A stretch of DNA of 64,000 nucleotides from Croceitalea marina (GTDB taxonomy: Bacteria > Bacteroidota > Bacteroidia > Flavobacteriales > Flavobacteriaceae), in contig NZ_JBHULB010000083.1 of NCBI RefSeq assembly GCF_042684265.1, positions 124,001 through 188,000 on the forward strand, given 5' to 3'. Position numbers and translations under genes: made by a program. The notes beneath the pieces were generated by a model. That model did not search any database, had not been told where the DNA came from, and worked only from the letters and a program-made list of their open reading frames with translations. Shown here one piece after another: positions 48,851 to 58,901 of this stretch; the stretch's first letter is position 1; every line of letters starts with the position of its first letter.

Positions 48851-50575
48851 TTAAATATTTTGTTTTTTTAATTGTTCAATAACATAGTCTGAAGCTCTCC
48901 ATGAAAGTGCCAAAATTGTCCAGGTACAATTTTTGTCCGCTTGTGAGGTAAATACTCCCGCATCAACAACAAATACATTATCGACATCGTGTAACTGCTG
49001 GTATTTATTGGTCACTGATGTTTTAGGATTATCCCCCATTCTAGTTGTCCCAACTTCATGAATGATAGCACCTGGAGTATGAAGACCATAGTCCCTATCC
49101 TTACCTGGTTTATCGCCCATAAGTTCGCCTCCCATATTCGTCAATATTTCTTCGAAGGTATCATGGGCATGCTTGGCCTGATTTCGTTCTAAGTCTGACC
49201 ACTTATAATGGAAACGCAGCACAGGTATACCCCATTCATCAACAACATTAGGGTCTATCTCACAATAATTATCTTTTCTTGCAATCGACTCACCTCTAGC
49301 AGATATACCAACGACGGCACCATAATATTTTTTCAAGTCACTTCTCAGGATATCTCCGTACCCCCCTGCTTTTGTTCCAAAAAACTTATTGAAATCATTT
49401 ACATTAAAACCCGTTCCGTAGCTGGGCATGCCCATACCTCCCCAAATTTCAAGATGATATCCGCGCGGAAAATCAAGTTTGGAATTGTCGCCCCACCAAG
49501 GTGAATAAATATGCATTCCACCTACCCCGTCTTCGTTGTAGGATACTTTCCTGTTCATTAAATCTGGAATAAATGCAGCCCTATCGGCACCTGTTGAATC
49601 ATGTAAATATTTACCAACTACATCACTACTATTACCTAAACCATTAGGGTGTTGCTTGCTTTTGGAATTCATTAATATTCTAGCCGAGCTACACGCAGAG
49701 GCAGCTAAAATTACTGTTTTGCCCTTCAACTTATATTCTTTTCTATCGTCTTTACTAATGTACGATACGCCCGTAGCTCTTCCTTCTTCATCGGTAGTTA
49801 CTTCCCTTACCACAGAGTTTACAAAAAGATCTACTTGGCCTCTACTTTTCTGTGCCGGAAAAATTAAACAGGTACCTGCAGAAAAATCAGCATAGACCTG
49901 ACAAGCCCTAGCACATTGCCCACAATAAAAACAAACACCACGTTCATTATTGATGCGCTTGGTCAACATCGACATTCTGGAAGGGTATACGGGTACTCCA
50001 GATTTTTTAGCCCCATTAATATAAAAAAGCTCATGTAATCTTGGCTTTGGAGGAGGTAGAAAAAAACCGTCCGGATCATTAGGGAGCCCTTCGTTGGTTC
50101 CAAAAACACCTATAAGCTTATCAACCTTATCATAGTACGGTTTTACATCGTCATAACCTATAGGCCAATTATCGCCATAACCATCCCGGTCTTTTCCTTT
50201 AAAGTCTTTTGGCCCAAATCGTAATGAAATACGACCCCAATGGTTTGTTCTGCCCCCGAGCATATGTGATCTAAACCAATTAAATTTAGTTCCTTCAACA
50301 TGCGTATAAGGCTCTCCTTCAATATCCCAACCACCATAAGCAGCATCATAGTCGCCAAATGGCCTATATCGAGTACCTGCACCACGTCTTTCGGACTCAT
50401 ATGGCCAACGTAGTTGTGTTTTTTGCTCTGGGTCGGCAGGGTCAAAAAATGGACCTGCCTCCACTACGGCAATATCTAGTCCGGCATCTGCCAAAACTTT
50501 GGTGGCCATTCCCCCTCCGGCACCCGAACCTACGATTATAGCATCGTAAACTTTAGCGTTTTCTATTATCTGCAT
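48851..50575 (-). CDS. GMC family FAD-dependent oxidoreductase (sugar 3-dehydrogenase-like)
   Basis: A 574-residue GMC flavoprotein. FAD-binding Rossmann motif AIIVGSGAGGGMATK at 12-26. A Cys cluster Cys215-x2-Cys218-x2-Cys221-x3-Cys225 (CFYCGQCARAC) indicates an iron-sulfur centre, as in glucoside 3-dehydrogenases and related membrane sugar dehydrogenases. The C-terminal part has HEVGTTRMGDNP and ending VVDAGVFTSQADKNCTWTIL with the conserved His and Asn. There is no signal peptide; export would be by hitch-hiking on the Tat small subunit next door. The expected reaction is oxidation of a sugar or glycoside at C3, with electrons passed to a cytochrome or quinone. The specific substrate is unknown. 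Confidence 0.92.
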   Translation of the reverse strand: MQIIENAKVYDAIIVGSGAGGGMATKVLADAGLDIAVVEAGPFFDPADPEQKTQLRWPYESERRGAGTRYRPFGDYDAAYGGWDIEGEPYTHVEGTKFNWFRSHMLGGRTNHWGRISLRFGPKDFKGKDRDGYGDNWPIGYDDVKPYYDKVDKLIGVFGTNEGLPNDPDGFFLPPPKPRLHELFYINGAKKSGVPVYPSRMSMLTKRINNERGVCFYCGQCARACQVYADFSAGTCLIFPAQKSRGQVDLFVNSVVREVTTDEEGRATGVSYISKDDRKEYKLKGKTVILAASACSSARILMNSKSKQHPNGLGNSSDVVGKYLHDSTGADRAAFIPDLMNRKVSYNEDGVGGMHIYSPWWGDNSKLDFPRGYHLEIWGGMGMPSYGTGFNVNDFNKFFGTKAGGYGDILRSDLKKYYGAVVGISARGESIARKDNYCEIDPNVVDEWGIPVLRFHYKWSDLERNQAKHAHDTFEEILTNMGGELMGDKPGKDRDYGLHTPGAIIHEVGTTRMGDNPKTSVTNKYQQLHDVDNVFVVDAGVFTSQADKNCTWTILALSWRASDYVIEQLKKQNI

Positions 50576-50603
50576 TAGCTCGTTTTTATATTATTTGAAA
50601 TTG

Positions 50604-53600
50604 TCATTTTTTTATTTTTCGTTCAAAGAGTTGTAGTTGGTCATTATTATTCGCAACTACAATTACCTCTTTGTTTGCTATTTTCATTTGAAGAAGATTT
50701 TTGGTATCACCATAGGTGAAAAATCCACTTTTAGTATTTTCTACGGCCTTAAAATTGCCCTTACCATCTCCTAAGAGCAAAACGCCAATACCGGCATCGC
50801 TTCTTGGTGTTTCTATTTCGGATACGTAAAGGTTACCGACCGAAAGCACATCTAAATATCCATCACCATTAAAGTCATCTGCTATGGCATCATTCAAATT
50901 GGTCAATTGTGCTTCGGAAGGAAGCTCTTTCATTTTAAAACTGCCGTTACCTAAATTTTCTACATAATATGACGCAAAAGTATTTGCTTGGTAGTGCAGT
51001 GCATTCTTTAAGTCCGCTTCCCCATATATCTCGCTGATTTCCATTGAAGCAAAAAGATCGTATTTTTTAATTTCTTTCTTTAGCCCTGGTATTTGTTCCG
51101 AAGAACACGAAAACCCTCTAAGAGGATAATGCTTGTTGTTAGTATGGTATCCTAAAACAATGTCTCCAATTCCATTACCGTCAAAATCCTTGTAATAAAT
51201 ATCAAAAGGTTCTGTTGGAGAAGTTTTGTATTTGTAGTTAAGTCCTAAGTTACCAGCAATAAAATCAATATCACCATCGGCATCAAAGTCACTAGGTATC
51301 GAACTGAACCACCATCCGACGGTGTTCTCAAATTCTGGAATATTTTCTTTGCTTAAACTCCCTCCATTATTCGAAAAAACAGTAATTGGCATCCATTCTC
51401 CTACCACGATTAAGTCCAAATCATCATCCATATCATAATCTAGCCAAATGGCATCGGTTACCATACCTACATTTTCAAGCTCTGGAGCCAATTCAGAAGT
51501 TACGTTTTTCAAGCTTCCGCCATTATTTAAAAACAATGTACTTGACGCTGGAAGAGGGTATTGATGTGGCACATGCCTACCACCAACAAATACATCTAAA
51601 TCGCCATCTTTATCATAATCTGCAACTACCACCTTAGAACCACTGTCTCTACCTGCGTTCAATAAAGCTCCTTTTTTGAAACTGCCGGTACCATCATTTA
51701 AGTATAGTCTATCTGCATAATGAAAGTCATTTTTTGCATATTCATTACCGCCACTAACCACATATAAATCTTCGGAACCATCGCCATTTACATCAAAAAA
51801 AACAGCATCTATATCTTCATAAGGTGCTTCTTTTTTCCAAAATTTAATATCAGTTTTCACAAACCCTCCATTGGCATTTTGAATCATTATCGCAGGCTCA
51901 AAACCTGAAGCACCTCCAATAAAAACATCATCTAAACCATCGCCATTTATATCTGCTTTTGCTAGGGCTGGGCCAAATTGAGATAATTTATGAGGTAGTA
52001 AAATTTGATGGTCAAAATCATCAAAATCGTTTTCTTGATGATTGTATACTAAACTTGCTGTTTTCGTAATATCCAGAAATAGATTGTCAACCTTTTGCTT
52101 TTTTTTCTTTTCAAAAGAGCTTGCATCCTCCATTGCCAATTTTATCAATGCATTGGATTTTAAATTGGTTTTTATGGTCTTTTTACCATTAGGCCAAAAG
52201 ACTTCGAGCGTATCTATTTTTTTTGAATCCCCAAGACCAAAATGAACATAAGGTTCACTTGTTGAATATATGCCTCTTACATTGGTAGTTTCAAAAAACT
52301 GCTCTTGGCCATTTGTTACAATACGGACTCGCGAACCAAAGGTGTTTTTATTCTCTTTATCAACTAGTTGTACTCTTAAATAATTTGAATTTGGAATCGA
52401 TTCTGAGTTATTGCGGTAAACAAAGGCCTGTTCATTAATGTTGTTTACCACTATATCCAGGTCACCATCATTGTCTAAATCTGCGTAAACCGAGCCATTG
52501 GAAAACGATTTTTCGGTTAAACCCCAATCATCCATTACTTTTTCGAACTTAAAGTCACCCCTATTTTTAAATGCGTAATTTTTCAACGGCTGTGATGGCA
52601 AAATGTCAAGAGCTTTATCCAAGTCCAGTATATCCCAAATACTAACATCTCCCGCATTCGGGTTTTCGGCAATCCATTTATTGGCCGTATCCAGAACATA
52701 CTGACCAACTTCTTTATCGGCATCCGTATTTCTGATGTCACGCAATAGCCCGTTCGTTACATATGCATCTTTTAATCCATCATTATCAAAATCTGCCAAA
52801 AGATTGCTCCAGCTCCAATCTGTTGCTTCCATTCCTGTAAACTGTGCAACATCACTAAAAGTTCCATTACCATTATTTTTTTGAACGGTATTGTACATAT
52901 ATTGATAATGCCCCCCATCATTGACCACTTTCCAGAAAGCGTCGATATTCATTCCGCTCATGTTAGATTTAAGCCTAAAGTTATCTTCGGCTACCATATC
53001 TACAACAAAAATATCAAGCTGATTATCGTTATTTATATCGGCAATATCCACCCCCATACTGTAATAGGGCATGTGCTTTAATGATTCATTGGCTTTATTG
53101 GTAAAGGTTCCATCTCCATTATTTACAAATAGAAAGTCAGGAGCATAAAAATCATTGGCAACGTAGATATCTACAAAACCATCATTATTAATATCGCTTG
53201 CTGAAACCCCATTGGGAAATCCGGTAATAGCAACGCCAGCTTCTTTTGAAACGTCTTCGAATTTATCACCATGATTTCTATATAATTTTAAGTGGAATTC
53301 TGGTTTAAGTAGCTCCGATCCTCTATATTCTGAAAAATTACCAGGATTCGGCGGCTGTGTTAAAAGAAATAGATCCAACAAACCGTCGTTGTTATAATCT
53401 AAAAAAGTAGCGTGTCGTGTGCGTTGACTATTGGCAACTCCATAGGCAGCACCCATTTCTGTAAAAGTACCATCACCTTTATTTATATAAAGTAAGTTTG
53501 TTCTTAATTCGGGTTTTTTATCATACAATTCCCTACTGACATAGATATCTTGAAACCCATCATTATTAACATCTGCGATGGTCACTCCGGTTGACCAGCC

Positions 53601-53942
53601 ATTATCTTTTGAAATACCCGATGCTGATGTCGCGTCTTCAAATTGAAGGTTTCCTTTATTTAGGAATAACTTGTCAGGCACCAGGTTACCAGCAAAAAAC
53701 AAATCTTGCAGGCCATCATTATTAAAATCTCCTACGCCTACGCCTGCACCACCATAAAAATTTGCATATTGAAATATACTCAACTCCTTTTCGTCTTTTA
53801 TATCATTAGAAAAATGAATGCCTGTTTCTGCCGAAGTCAATAAAGAGAAACGCGTATTTGGTATAACTTCTTCTTTATCACATGAAAAAACTATGATAAA
53901 AAAAGAACTAAATACTATAAAGATGGTGTACTTTTTAAACAC
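50604..53942 (-). CDS. FG-GAP/VCBS repeat lipoprotein with ASPIC/UnbV domain
   Basis: A very long (1112 residue) surface lipoprotein: signal peptide MFKKYTIFIVFSSFFIIVFSC, lipobox Cys21. It has at least ten FG-GAP (VCBS) repeats with calcium-binding Asp patterns, such as VGDFNNDGLQDLFFAGN, IADVNNDGFQDIYVSRE, ASDINNDGFVDIYVAND and FDVNGDGSEDLYVVSG, forming two propellers (about 50-490 and 630-1100). Between them is an ASPIC/UnbV domain (about 545-605: VRIVTNGQEQFFETT, DTLEVFWPNGKKT). Related proteins accompany SusCD pairs, where they probably bind ligand at the surface. It lies 112 bases after susD, separated by a hairpin, and 28 bases before the GMC gene. Confidence 0.93.
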   Translation of the reverse strand: MFKKYTIFIVFSSFFIIVFSCDKEEVIPNTRFSLLTSAETGIHFSNDIKDEKELSIFQYANFYGGAGVGVGDFNNDGLQDLFFAGNLVPDKLFLNKGNLQFEDATSASGISKDNGWSTGVTIADVNNDGFQDIYVSRELYDKKPELRTNLLYINKGDGTFTEMGAAYGVANSQRTRHATFLDYNNDGLLDLFLLTQPPNPGNFSEYRGSELLKPEFHLKLYRNHGDKFEDVSKEAGVAITGFPNGVSASDINNDGFVDIYVANDFYAPDFLFVNNGDGTFTNKANESLKHMPYYSMGVDIADINNDNQLDIFVVDMVAEDNFRLKSNMSGMNIDAFWKVVNDGGHYQYMYNTVQKNNGNGTFSDVAQFTGMEATDWSWSNLLADFDNDGLKDAYVTNGLLRDIRNTDADKEVGQYVLDTANKWIAENPNAGDVSIWDILDLDKALDILPSQPLKNYAFKNRGDFKFEKVMDDWGLTEKSFSNGSVYADLDNDGDLDIVVNNINEQAFVYRNNSESIPNSNYLRVQLVDKENKNTFGSRVRIVTNGQEQFFETTNVRGIYSTSEPYVHFGLGDSKKIDTLEVFWPNGKKTIKTNLKSNALIKLAMEDASSFEKKKKQKVDNLFLDITKTASLVYNHQENDFDDFDHQILLPHKLSQFGPALAKADINGDGLDDVFIGGASGFEPAIMIQNANGGFVKTDIKFWKKEAPYEDIDAVFFDVNGDGSEDLYVVSGGNEYAKNDFHYADRLYLNDGTGSFKKGALLNAGRDSGSKVVVADYDKDGDLDVFVGGRHVPHQYPLPASSTLFLNNGGSLKNVTSELAPELENVGMVTDAIWLDYDMDDDLDLIVVGEWMPITVFSNNGGSLSKENIPEFENTVGWWFSSIPSDFDADGDIDFIAGNLGLNYKYKTSPTEPFDIYYKDFDGNGIGDIVLGYHTNNKHYPLRGFSCSSEQIPGLKKEIKKYDLFASMEISEIYGEADLKNALHYQANTFASYYVENLGNGSFKMKELPSEAQLTNLNDAIADDFNGDGYLDVLSVGNLYVSEIETPRSDAGIGVLLLGDGKGNFKAVENTKSGFFTYGDTKNLLQMKIANKEVIVVANNNDQLQLFERKIKK

Positions 53943-53974
53943 GTTCTAAAGCTATAAAATTTAATTCTTAAAAT

Positions 53975-54004
53975 AGATAAAGGAGAGTCGCCTCTCCCTT
54001 ATCT
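53975..54004 (-). terminator. Intercistronic hairpin downstream of susD
   Basis: On the minus strand, AGATAAGGGAGAG and CTCTCCTTTATCT form a 13-base stem (one G-U pair) with a GCGA tetraloop. Only a short mixed A/T stretch follows. It fits partial termination or RNA stabilisation, giving more SusCD than downstream enzyme. Confidence 0.6.
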
Positions 54005-54054
54005 GCTTGAATAAAACTAAACTAACTCATTAATTAATGAGGAAAAAACTTAAA

Positions 54055-55578
54055 TTATTCAACATCCCACCACATTCTGGTAAAGAATTGATCAGCACCT
54101 TGTCTTCCAATTACAGCTTGATAATTATCCGCATTGGTAGTTTGTTCGCGCTCAAAATACCTTAGCCTTCTTGGGATTTCACCGTTACTTTCGTTGCCAG
54201 GATAATTATTTGGTGTTAAAGCAGGAATTCCTGTTCTTCTCCAATTCGCATAGGCTTCAATATGATTCAAGAAGGTAACAATCCAATACTGTGTATTTAC
54301 TTGAACCAAACCGTTTGCAGCATCATAAGGATTTGCCGCTAAATAATCAGCAATCTCAGTGTCTGTAATACTTTGGTCACCTACATCATATAAATCTAAT
54401 TGTCTCATGGCCGCTTCTACCCCAGCAGCGTAGTTAGTTGCAGCATCTGTGCCTATTCCCCATCTAATATTTGCTTCTGCTAGCATAAATGCGACTTCGG
54501 CATAGGTTTGAAAAAAGTACGGGTCGTCTTCTCCCGTAATCAAATTTCTATTAGGTTCGGAAAAGTTATTTAAATCATCTCCACCAGGAATAGCTTGAAC
54601 CGTTGTTCCATCCAAGCCGTTAGGTAAACCTCTTTGTAATGCTGGATCATTAGAACCACTGGTATTTCTATCTCCATCATCATCTGGAAGAGCGGCATAA
54701 ATACGCATTCTTGGATCGCTTGTGCTACTCAAAGCATTGATAAAGGTATCGCTCATACGCATACTATCATCTGCTTGAAAAACCTGACCGTTACCATTTC
54801 TATTGATACCTTCCGGACCATTTGTATGTCTCATATAGGCGATGTCGTCATTTGACTCCATAACCCCGCCATCAATAGCTCTTTGTGCCCATTGTTGTGC
54901 TGCGGTTGCATCAACTTTAATGAGCCGAAGTCCAAGGCGCAACATCATCGAATAGCCAAATCTTCTCCATTTACCTTGGTCACCATCAAATAATACATCT
55001 GCGCTTCCAAATTGTGAAGTACCATCGGGCAAAGCTGCTGTAGCTTCAGCCAATTCATTTAACATATCTGCATAAATCTCGCTTTGTAGATCATAAACTG
55101 GTCTAAAAACACCATCTGCAAAAGCCTTACCCGCTTCACTATAAGGAACGTCACCATATAAATCTGTAATCTTATGATATACAAATACCCGCCAGATTCT
55201 TGCTATTGCCAACATATCATCAGAATATTGTCCCTCTTCATCGCTTTCTAGTTGATTAATGATATCTTCAATACCTTTCACATGATCATTATACCCTCTT
55301 TCAAACCAAGCCCCAGACCATTGAGCATTATATAAATAACGATCTCCGGCACCCAAACCACTTGGGTTTGCCATGTGTTGAATCATATAAGAGCTGTATA
55401 TTATATTTGCTCTCCAATTTTCAAATCGATCTCCAGCTGTAAACAAGAGGTTTGCTGTAAATTTAGGTGCTGGATCTAAAGATGTGGCAGCATTTGGATT
55501 TGTATTTAAATCTTCAAACCCTTCGTCACAGCTTAATAATACACTAAAAGCTGCAATTAATATTAGTATTTTTTTCAT
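54055..55578 (-). CDS. SusD/RagB family outer-membrane lipoprotein
   Basis: Nutrient-binding lid of a SusCD transporter, 507 residues from the ATG at 55578. I chose this Met over one eight codons earlier (55602), which would overlap susC. The signal peptide MKKILILIAAFSVLLSC has lipobox Cys17, followed by acidic residues (DEGFED), the surface-export signal typical of Bacteroidota. The SusD-like_2 pattern follows: FTANLLFTAGDRFENWR, RIWRVFVYHKITDLYGDVPYSEA and GYNDHVKGIEDIINQ (TPR-type helices). The C-terminus has the usual aromatic end (FTRMWWDVE). It begins ten bases after the SusC stop. Confidence 0.94.
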   Translation of the reverse strand: MKKILILIAAFSVLLSCDEGFEDLNTNPNAATSLDPAPKFTANLLFTAGDRFENWRANIIYSSYMIQHMANPSGLGAGDRYLYNAQWSGAWFERGYNDHVKGIEDIINQLESDEEGQYSDDMLAIARIWRVFVYHKITDLYGDVPYSEAGKAFADGVFRPVYDLQSEIYADMLNELAEATAALPDGTSQFGSADVLFDGDQGKWRRFGYSMMLRLGLRLIKVDATAAQQWAQRAIDGGVMESNDDIAYMRHTNGPEGINRNGNGQVFQADDSMRMSDTFINALSSTSDPRMRIYAALPDDDGDRNTSGSNDPALQRGLPNGLDGTTVQAIPGGDDLNNFSEPNRNLITGEDDPYFFQTYAEVAFMLAEANIRWGIGTDAATNYAAGVEAAMRQLDLYDVGDQSITDTEIADYLAANPYDAANGLVQVNTQYWIVTFLNHIEAYANWRRTGIPALTPNNYPGNESNGEIPRRLRYFEREQTTNADNYQAVIGRQGADQFFTRMWWDVE

Positions 55579-55588
55579 AGTGTTATTT

Positions 55589-58500
55589 TTAGAATTTAAC
55601 ATTTAAGGTTAGACCATAGCTACCTATTGGTGGCAAACCAAAATATTCTAGCCCTTGTGCATTACCTGCATTAAAGGCAGATTCAGGATTAATATTATCA
55701 GCCGCCCGGGAAATAAAGAATAGATCCCTACCTACAAATGATATGCTGGCACTTTGGATAAAAGTGTTTTCCAATAAGCTACTCGGTAGAGTATAGCCAA
55801 AACTTAACTGTCTAAGTTTTATGAAATCTGCATCATAAGTTACTTCTTCTGCTATTGAACCCAATCTTCCATAATATGATTGCAAGGTTGAGTCATCATG
55901 GGTAAAGGTGAAAGGATTTCCAGCTTCATCAACACCACTGACCGTTAAACCTCCTTCCCTACCTTCTAAGGTATTCTTGTGTAATCCATTACCATAAGCA
56001 ATAGCATTTGTGCCTGAATATACTTGACCACCAAATTTACCATCTATCAAGAAGCTTAGATTGAAATTCTTATAATTGAACGAATTGTTCCAACCAACGG
56101 TCCATGGTGGTACACCATCTCCTAAAACTTGTCTTTCTGGATTAATTACTGGTAATCCTGCGGCATCATAAACAATCTGACCATTATTTCTTAAAAAAGC
56201 TGTACCTACAATCTTTCCAAAGCGCTCACCTGGTCTGTGAATAATATTCGCAGCAAAAGTTCTTACATTCCCAACGTTCACATCATTTCCTGCATCATCT
56301 GTAGACTCAACCAAACTTTCATTAAAAGTTAGGTTAACACTTGTATTCCAAGCAAAGTTCTGATTACGAATAGGCGTTCCTCTCAGTAGCATCTCAATGC
56401 CCTTATTTTTTAGAACACCAATGTTAGATGCAACATTACTAAAACCTGAACTGTTTGAAATATCAACATTCAAGATATCACCGTCTGTTGTATTTGTATA
56501 GTATGCAATATCCAACCCTAAGCGGTTATCCAAAAAACTTAAGTCTAAACCTATTTCTGTCTCTGATTTTAAAAATGGTACTAATGCCTCATTAGGTACG
56601 GTTGAACCCTGTATTCTACCTAAGGGTTGCCCTAAGTGCCCTTGCCCAAAAATTTCAAATGGCAAGCTTAAACTATATGGATCAGGAGCTCCACCACCTA
56701 CTTCCGAATATGCTACCCTTAGTCTACCAAAACTTAGCCAATCTGCATTATCCATTAATTCTGAAAATACTAAACTTGCACTAGCTGAACCATAAAATTC
56801 ATTATTGGGCGTCTCTTTATTTGGTGCCGATAATGTTGAAAACCATTCGTTACGACCTGTTACCGTAAGATATAAATAGTCTTTATAAGAGAATTCCACC
56901 GAACCATATAAAGCTGAAAGTGCAAGTTCATTTAGTTCTCTTCTTCTACTGGCATTTTCAACATTTCCTAAGATTTCAAGAAATGGCACTACAAAACGCT
57001 CACCTCTAAGGAATAAAAAATCACTTCTTTGTGTATTCTTATTTGCGCCAAAAAAAGCCTCTACATTTAAATCATTATTAATTGCCTTATCTATCCCTAA
57101 AATAATATCGGCGTCAACCTGAGTTAGATTATTCTCTTGTTCGTTTATTGCGCCAGGTGGGTTAAATGCAGTACCAAAACCTTCTACTACAGTTCCTCTA
57201 ATAGTTTGATGATCAATACCGGCTCTACCAGTAAGACTTAACCAATCTAAAATATCATATTTTAAAGTTGCCGAACTTAAAATGCGATTTCTACGATCAA
57301 ATGATCTAAATCTTGAGGCAGCCCAATAAGGATTTTGTACAAATGGATTAGATGAAATTTGGTCTTCAAATCCATCATCTCTAGCACCATTAGTAGCAGA
57401 ACTTAAATCCAATACATTAACATTAGCAGGTAATACAGCAGGAGCAAAATTTGGATTACCCGGCGTATCTGATATTCTTGGCCTATTATTAACCTTCTCA
57501 ACCACATACCTAGCGCTCAAGTTTAAAGAAAGTTTTTCATTATGAACAGCTCCCAGATTTAATGAAAATGATTTTCTATTTAATTTAGAATTTGGTACTA
57601 CATCTTCGTTATCTAGATTGGAAATACCAAAACGATAATTAAAATCTTCTTTGCTCTTGGATAAAGCAACCGTATTTATAAAAGTTGTCCCTGTTCTATA
57701 AAATCTACTTAGATTGTCACCAGCATCGGTATATGGTCTGGAAACACCATCATATTGAACAGAATTTGCGGTACTTCCTAATCTTGGACCCCAAGAATTA
57801 AAAGCATTGTCCAAAGCTTCTTGAGCAGATGTTGGAGCAACTCCCTGACTACCTTGTCCATATTCTCTTTGAAAATCTCGGACACCTTCTTGTATATTGT
57901 CAAAAGTTACTTGGCTACTATACTCAACTCCAAATCCTTCTCTCTCTTGACCATTTTTAGTAGTAATTATAATAACCCCTGCAGATGCTCTTGAACCATA
58001 TAATGCAGCGGCGGCACCACCTTTTAATACACTAACCGATTCAATATCATCAGGATTAATACTGGAAACCCCATCGCCAAAATCAGAACCACCCCATTCA
58101 CTGGCCGCTCCTAACTGTGTATTATCAATGGTAACCCCATCAACAACATACAATGGTTGATTATCATTATCGTTATTCAATGAGGACGCCCCACGAATTA
58201 CCACCCTACTGGTACCAGCAGCACCGGTAGCCGGAGGTGTAATATTCACACCTGCAACTTTTCCTTGCAATGCATTTAGGGCATTAGTTGTTTTTACTTC
58301 AGAGAGTGATTCACCCTCTAATTGGGTCACAGCATAACCCAGAGAACGTCTGTCTCTTTCAATGCCTAGTGCAGTTACAACGACTTCGTCTAAACTTTCC
58401 GCATCATCAGCTAAATAGACATTTAGTGTTGTTGTTCCTGCAGCCGACATTTCAATTGTAGCATAACCCAATGAAGAAAATACAAGTATTGCGTCTTCTG

Positions 58501-58696
58501 CCACACTTATATTGTAATTTCCATCGAAATCTGTAGAAGTTCCGTTTGAAGTTCCTTTTTCCACAACATTTACGCCGGGCAAAGGGTTTCCACTTTCATC
58601 CGTAACTGTACCTGTCACGGTTTTTTTCTGTGCCATTGCTCCTTGAAATACAAGTATTAAAAAAAGAAGCATGCAATACTTTAGTTTTTGTTTCAT
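55589..58696 (-). CDS. SusC/RagA family TonB-dependent transporter
   Basis: Outer-membrane importer of 1035 residues, partner of the SusD lipoprotein. Signal peptide MKQKLKYCMLLFLILVFQGAMAQ. A carboxypeptidase-like domain (residues about 27-105: VTGTVTDESGNPLPGVNVV) precedes the TonB box region, then the plug (LNALQGKVAGVNITPPA; DDIESVSVLKGGAAAALYG) and the 22-strand barrel ending YGLTLNVKF. No STN domain, so regulation by an anti-sigma relay is unlikely; the divergent two-component pair is the better candidate. The import substrate should be a glycoside, given the neighbours. Confidence 0.95.
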   Translation of the reverse strand: MKQKLKYCMLLFLILVFQGAMAQKKTVTGTVTDESGNPLPGVNVVEKGTSNGTSTDFDGNYNISVAEDAILVFSSLGYATIEMSAAGTTTLNVYLADDAESLDEVVVTALGIERDRRSLGYAVTQLEGESLSEVKTTNALNALQGKVAGVNITPPATGAAGTSRVVIRGASSLNNDNDNQPLYVVDGVTIDNTQLGAASEWGGSDFGDGVSSINPDDIESVSVLKGGAAAALYGSRASAGVIIITTKNGQEREGFGVEYSSQVTFDNIQEGVRDFQREYGQGSQGVAPTSAQEALDNAFNSWGPRLGSTANSVQYDGVSRPYTDAGDNLSRFYRTGTTFINTVALSKSKEDFNYRFGISNLDNEDVVPNSKLNRKSFSLNLGAVHNEKLSLNLSARYVVEKVNNRPRISDTPGNPNFAPAVLPANVNVLDLSSATNGARDDGFEDQISSNPFVQNPYWAASRFRSFDRRNRILSSATLKYDILDWLSLTGRAGIDHQTIRGTVVEGFGTAFNPPGAINEQENNLTQVDADIILGIDKAINNDLNVEAFFGANKNTQRSDFLFLRGERFVVPFLEILGNVENASRRRELNELALSALYGSVEFSYKDYLYLTVTGRNEWFSTLSAPNKETPNNEFYGSASASLVFSELMDNADWLSFGRLRVAYSEVGGGAPDPYSLSLPFEIFGQGHLGQPLGRIQGSTVPNEALVPFLKSETEIGLDLSFLDNRLGLDIAYYTNTTDGDILNVDISNSSGFSNVASNIGVLKNKGIEMLLRGTPIRNQNFAWNTSVNLTFNESLVESTDDAGNDVNVGNVRTFAANIIHRPGERFGKIVGTAFLRNNGQIVYDAAGLPVINPERQVLGDGVPPWTVGWNNSFNYKNFNLSFLIDGKFGGQVYSGTNAIAYGNGLHKNTLEGREGGLTVSGVDEAGNPFTFTHDDSTLQSYYGRLGSIAEEVTYDADFIKLRQLSFGYTLPSSLLENTFIQSASISFVGRDLFFISRAADNINPESAFNAGNAQGLEYFGLPPIGSYGLTLNVKF

Positions 58697-58901
58697 ACTA
58701 GTTTAGGTTTACTTTTTATTGAGTTCAGTTTTTGGTTAATGAAATGTTAAGTTTATATATACTACGCTAGAATTGTAAAAATTTCGACCAATGACAATTG
58801 AGGAAAGCTAGACGAAGAAATTTAATCAACTACTATTTTTGGTAATGTTTGGCAAAGGGGGTTCAAACTCCTTTTAGTTATATACTTAAGAATTCGTTTT
58901 A
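58697..58901. promoter_or_regulatory. Upstream region of susC
   Basis: 205 bases without a gene. It contains an inverted repeat AATTGT (58771-58776) and ACAATT (58794-58799) that brackets a motif shared with the region upstream of the CBM9-like gene (58780-58795). I see no perfect -7/-33 pair. Confidence 0.5.
58780..58795 (-). promoter_or_regulatory. Candidate LytTR operator upstream of susC
   Basis: AATTTCGACCAATGAC on the plus strand matches AATTTTAGACCAATAAC at 61192-61208 except for one extra base and two substitutions. It sits about 85 bases before susC, inside an AATTGT...ACAATT dyad. Confidence 0.4.
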
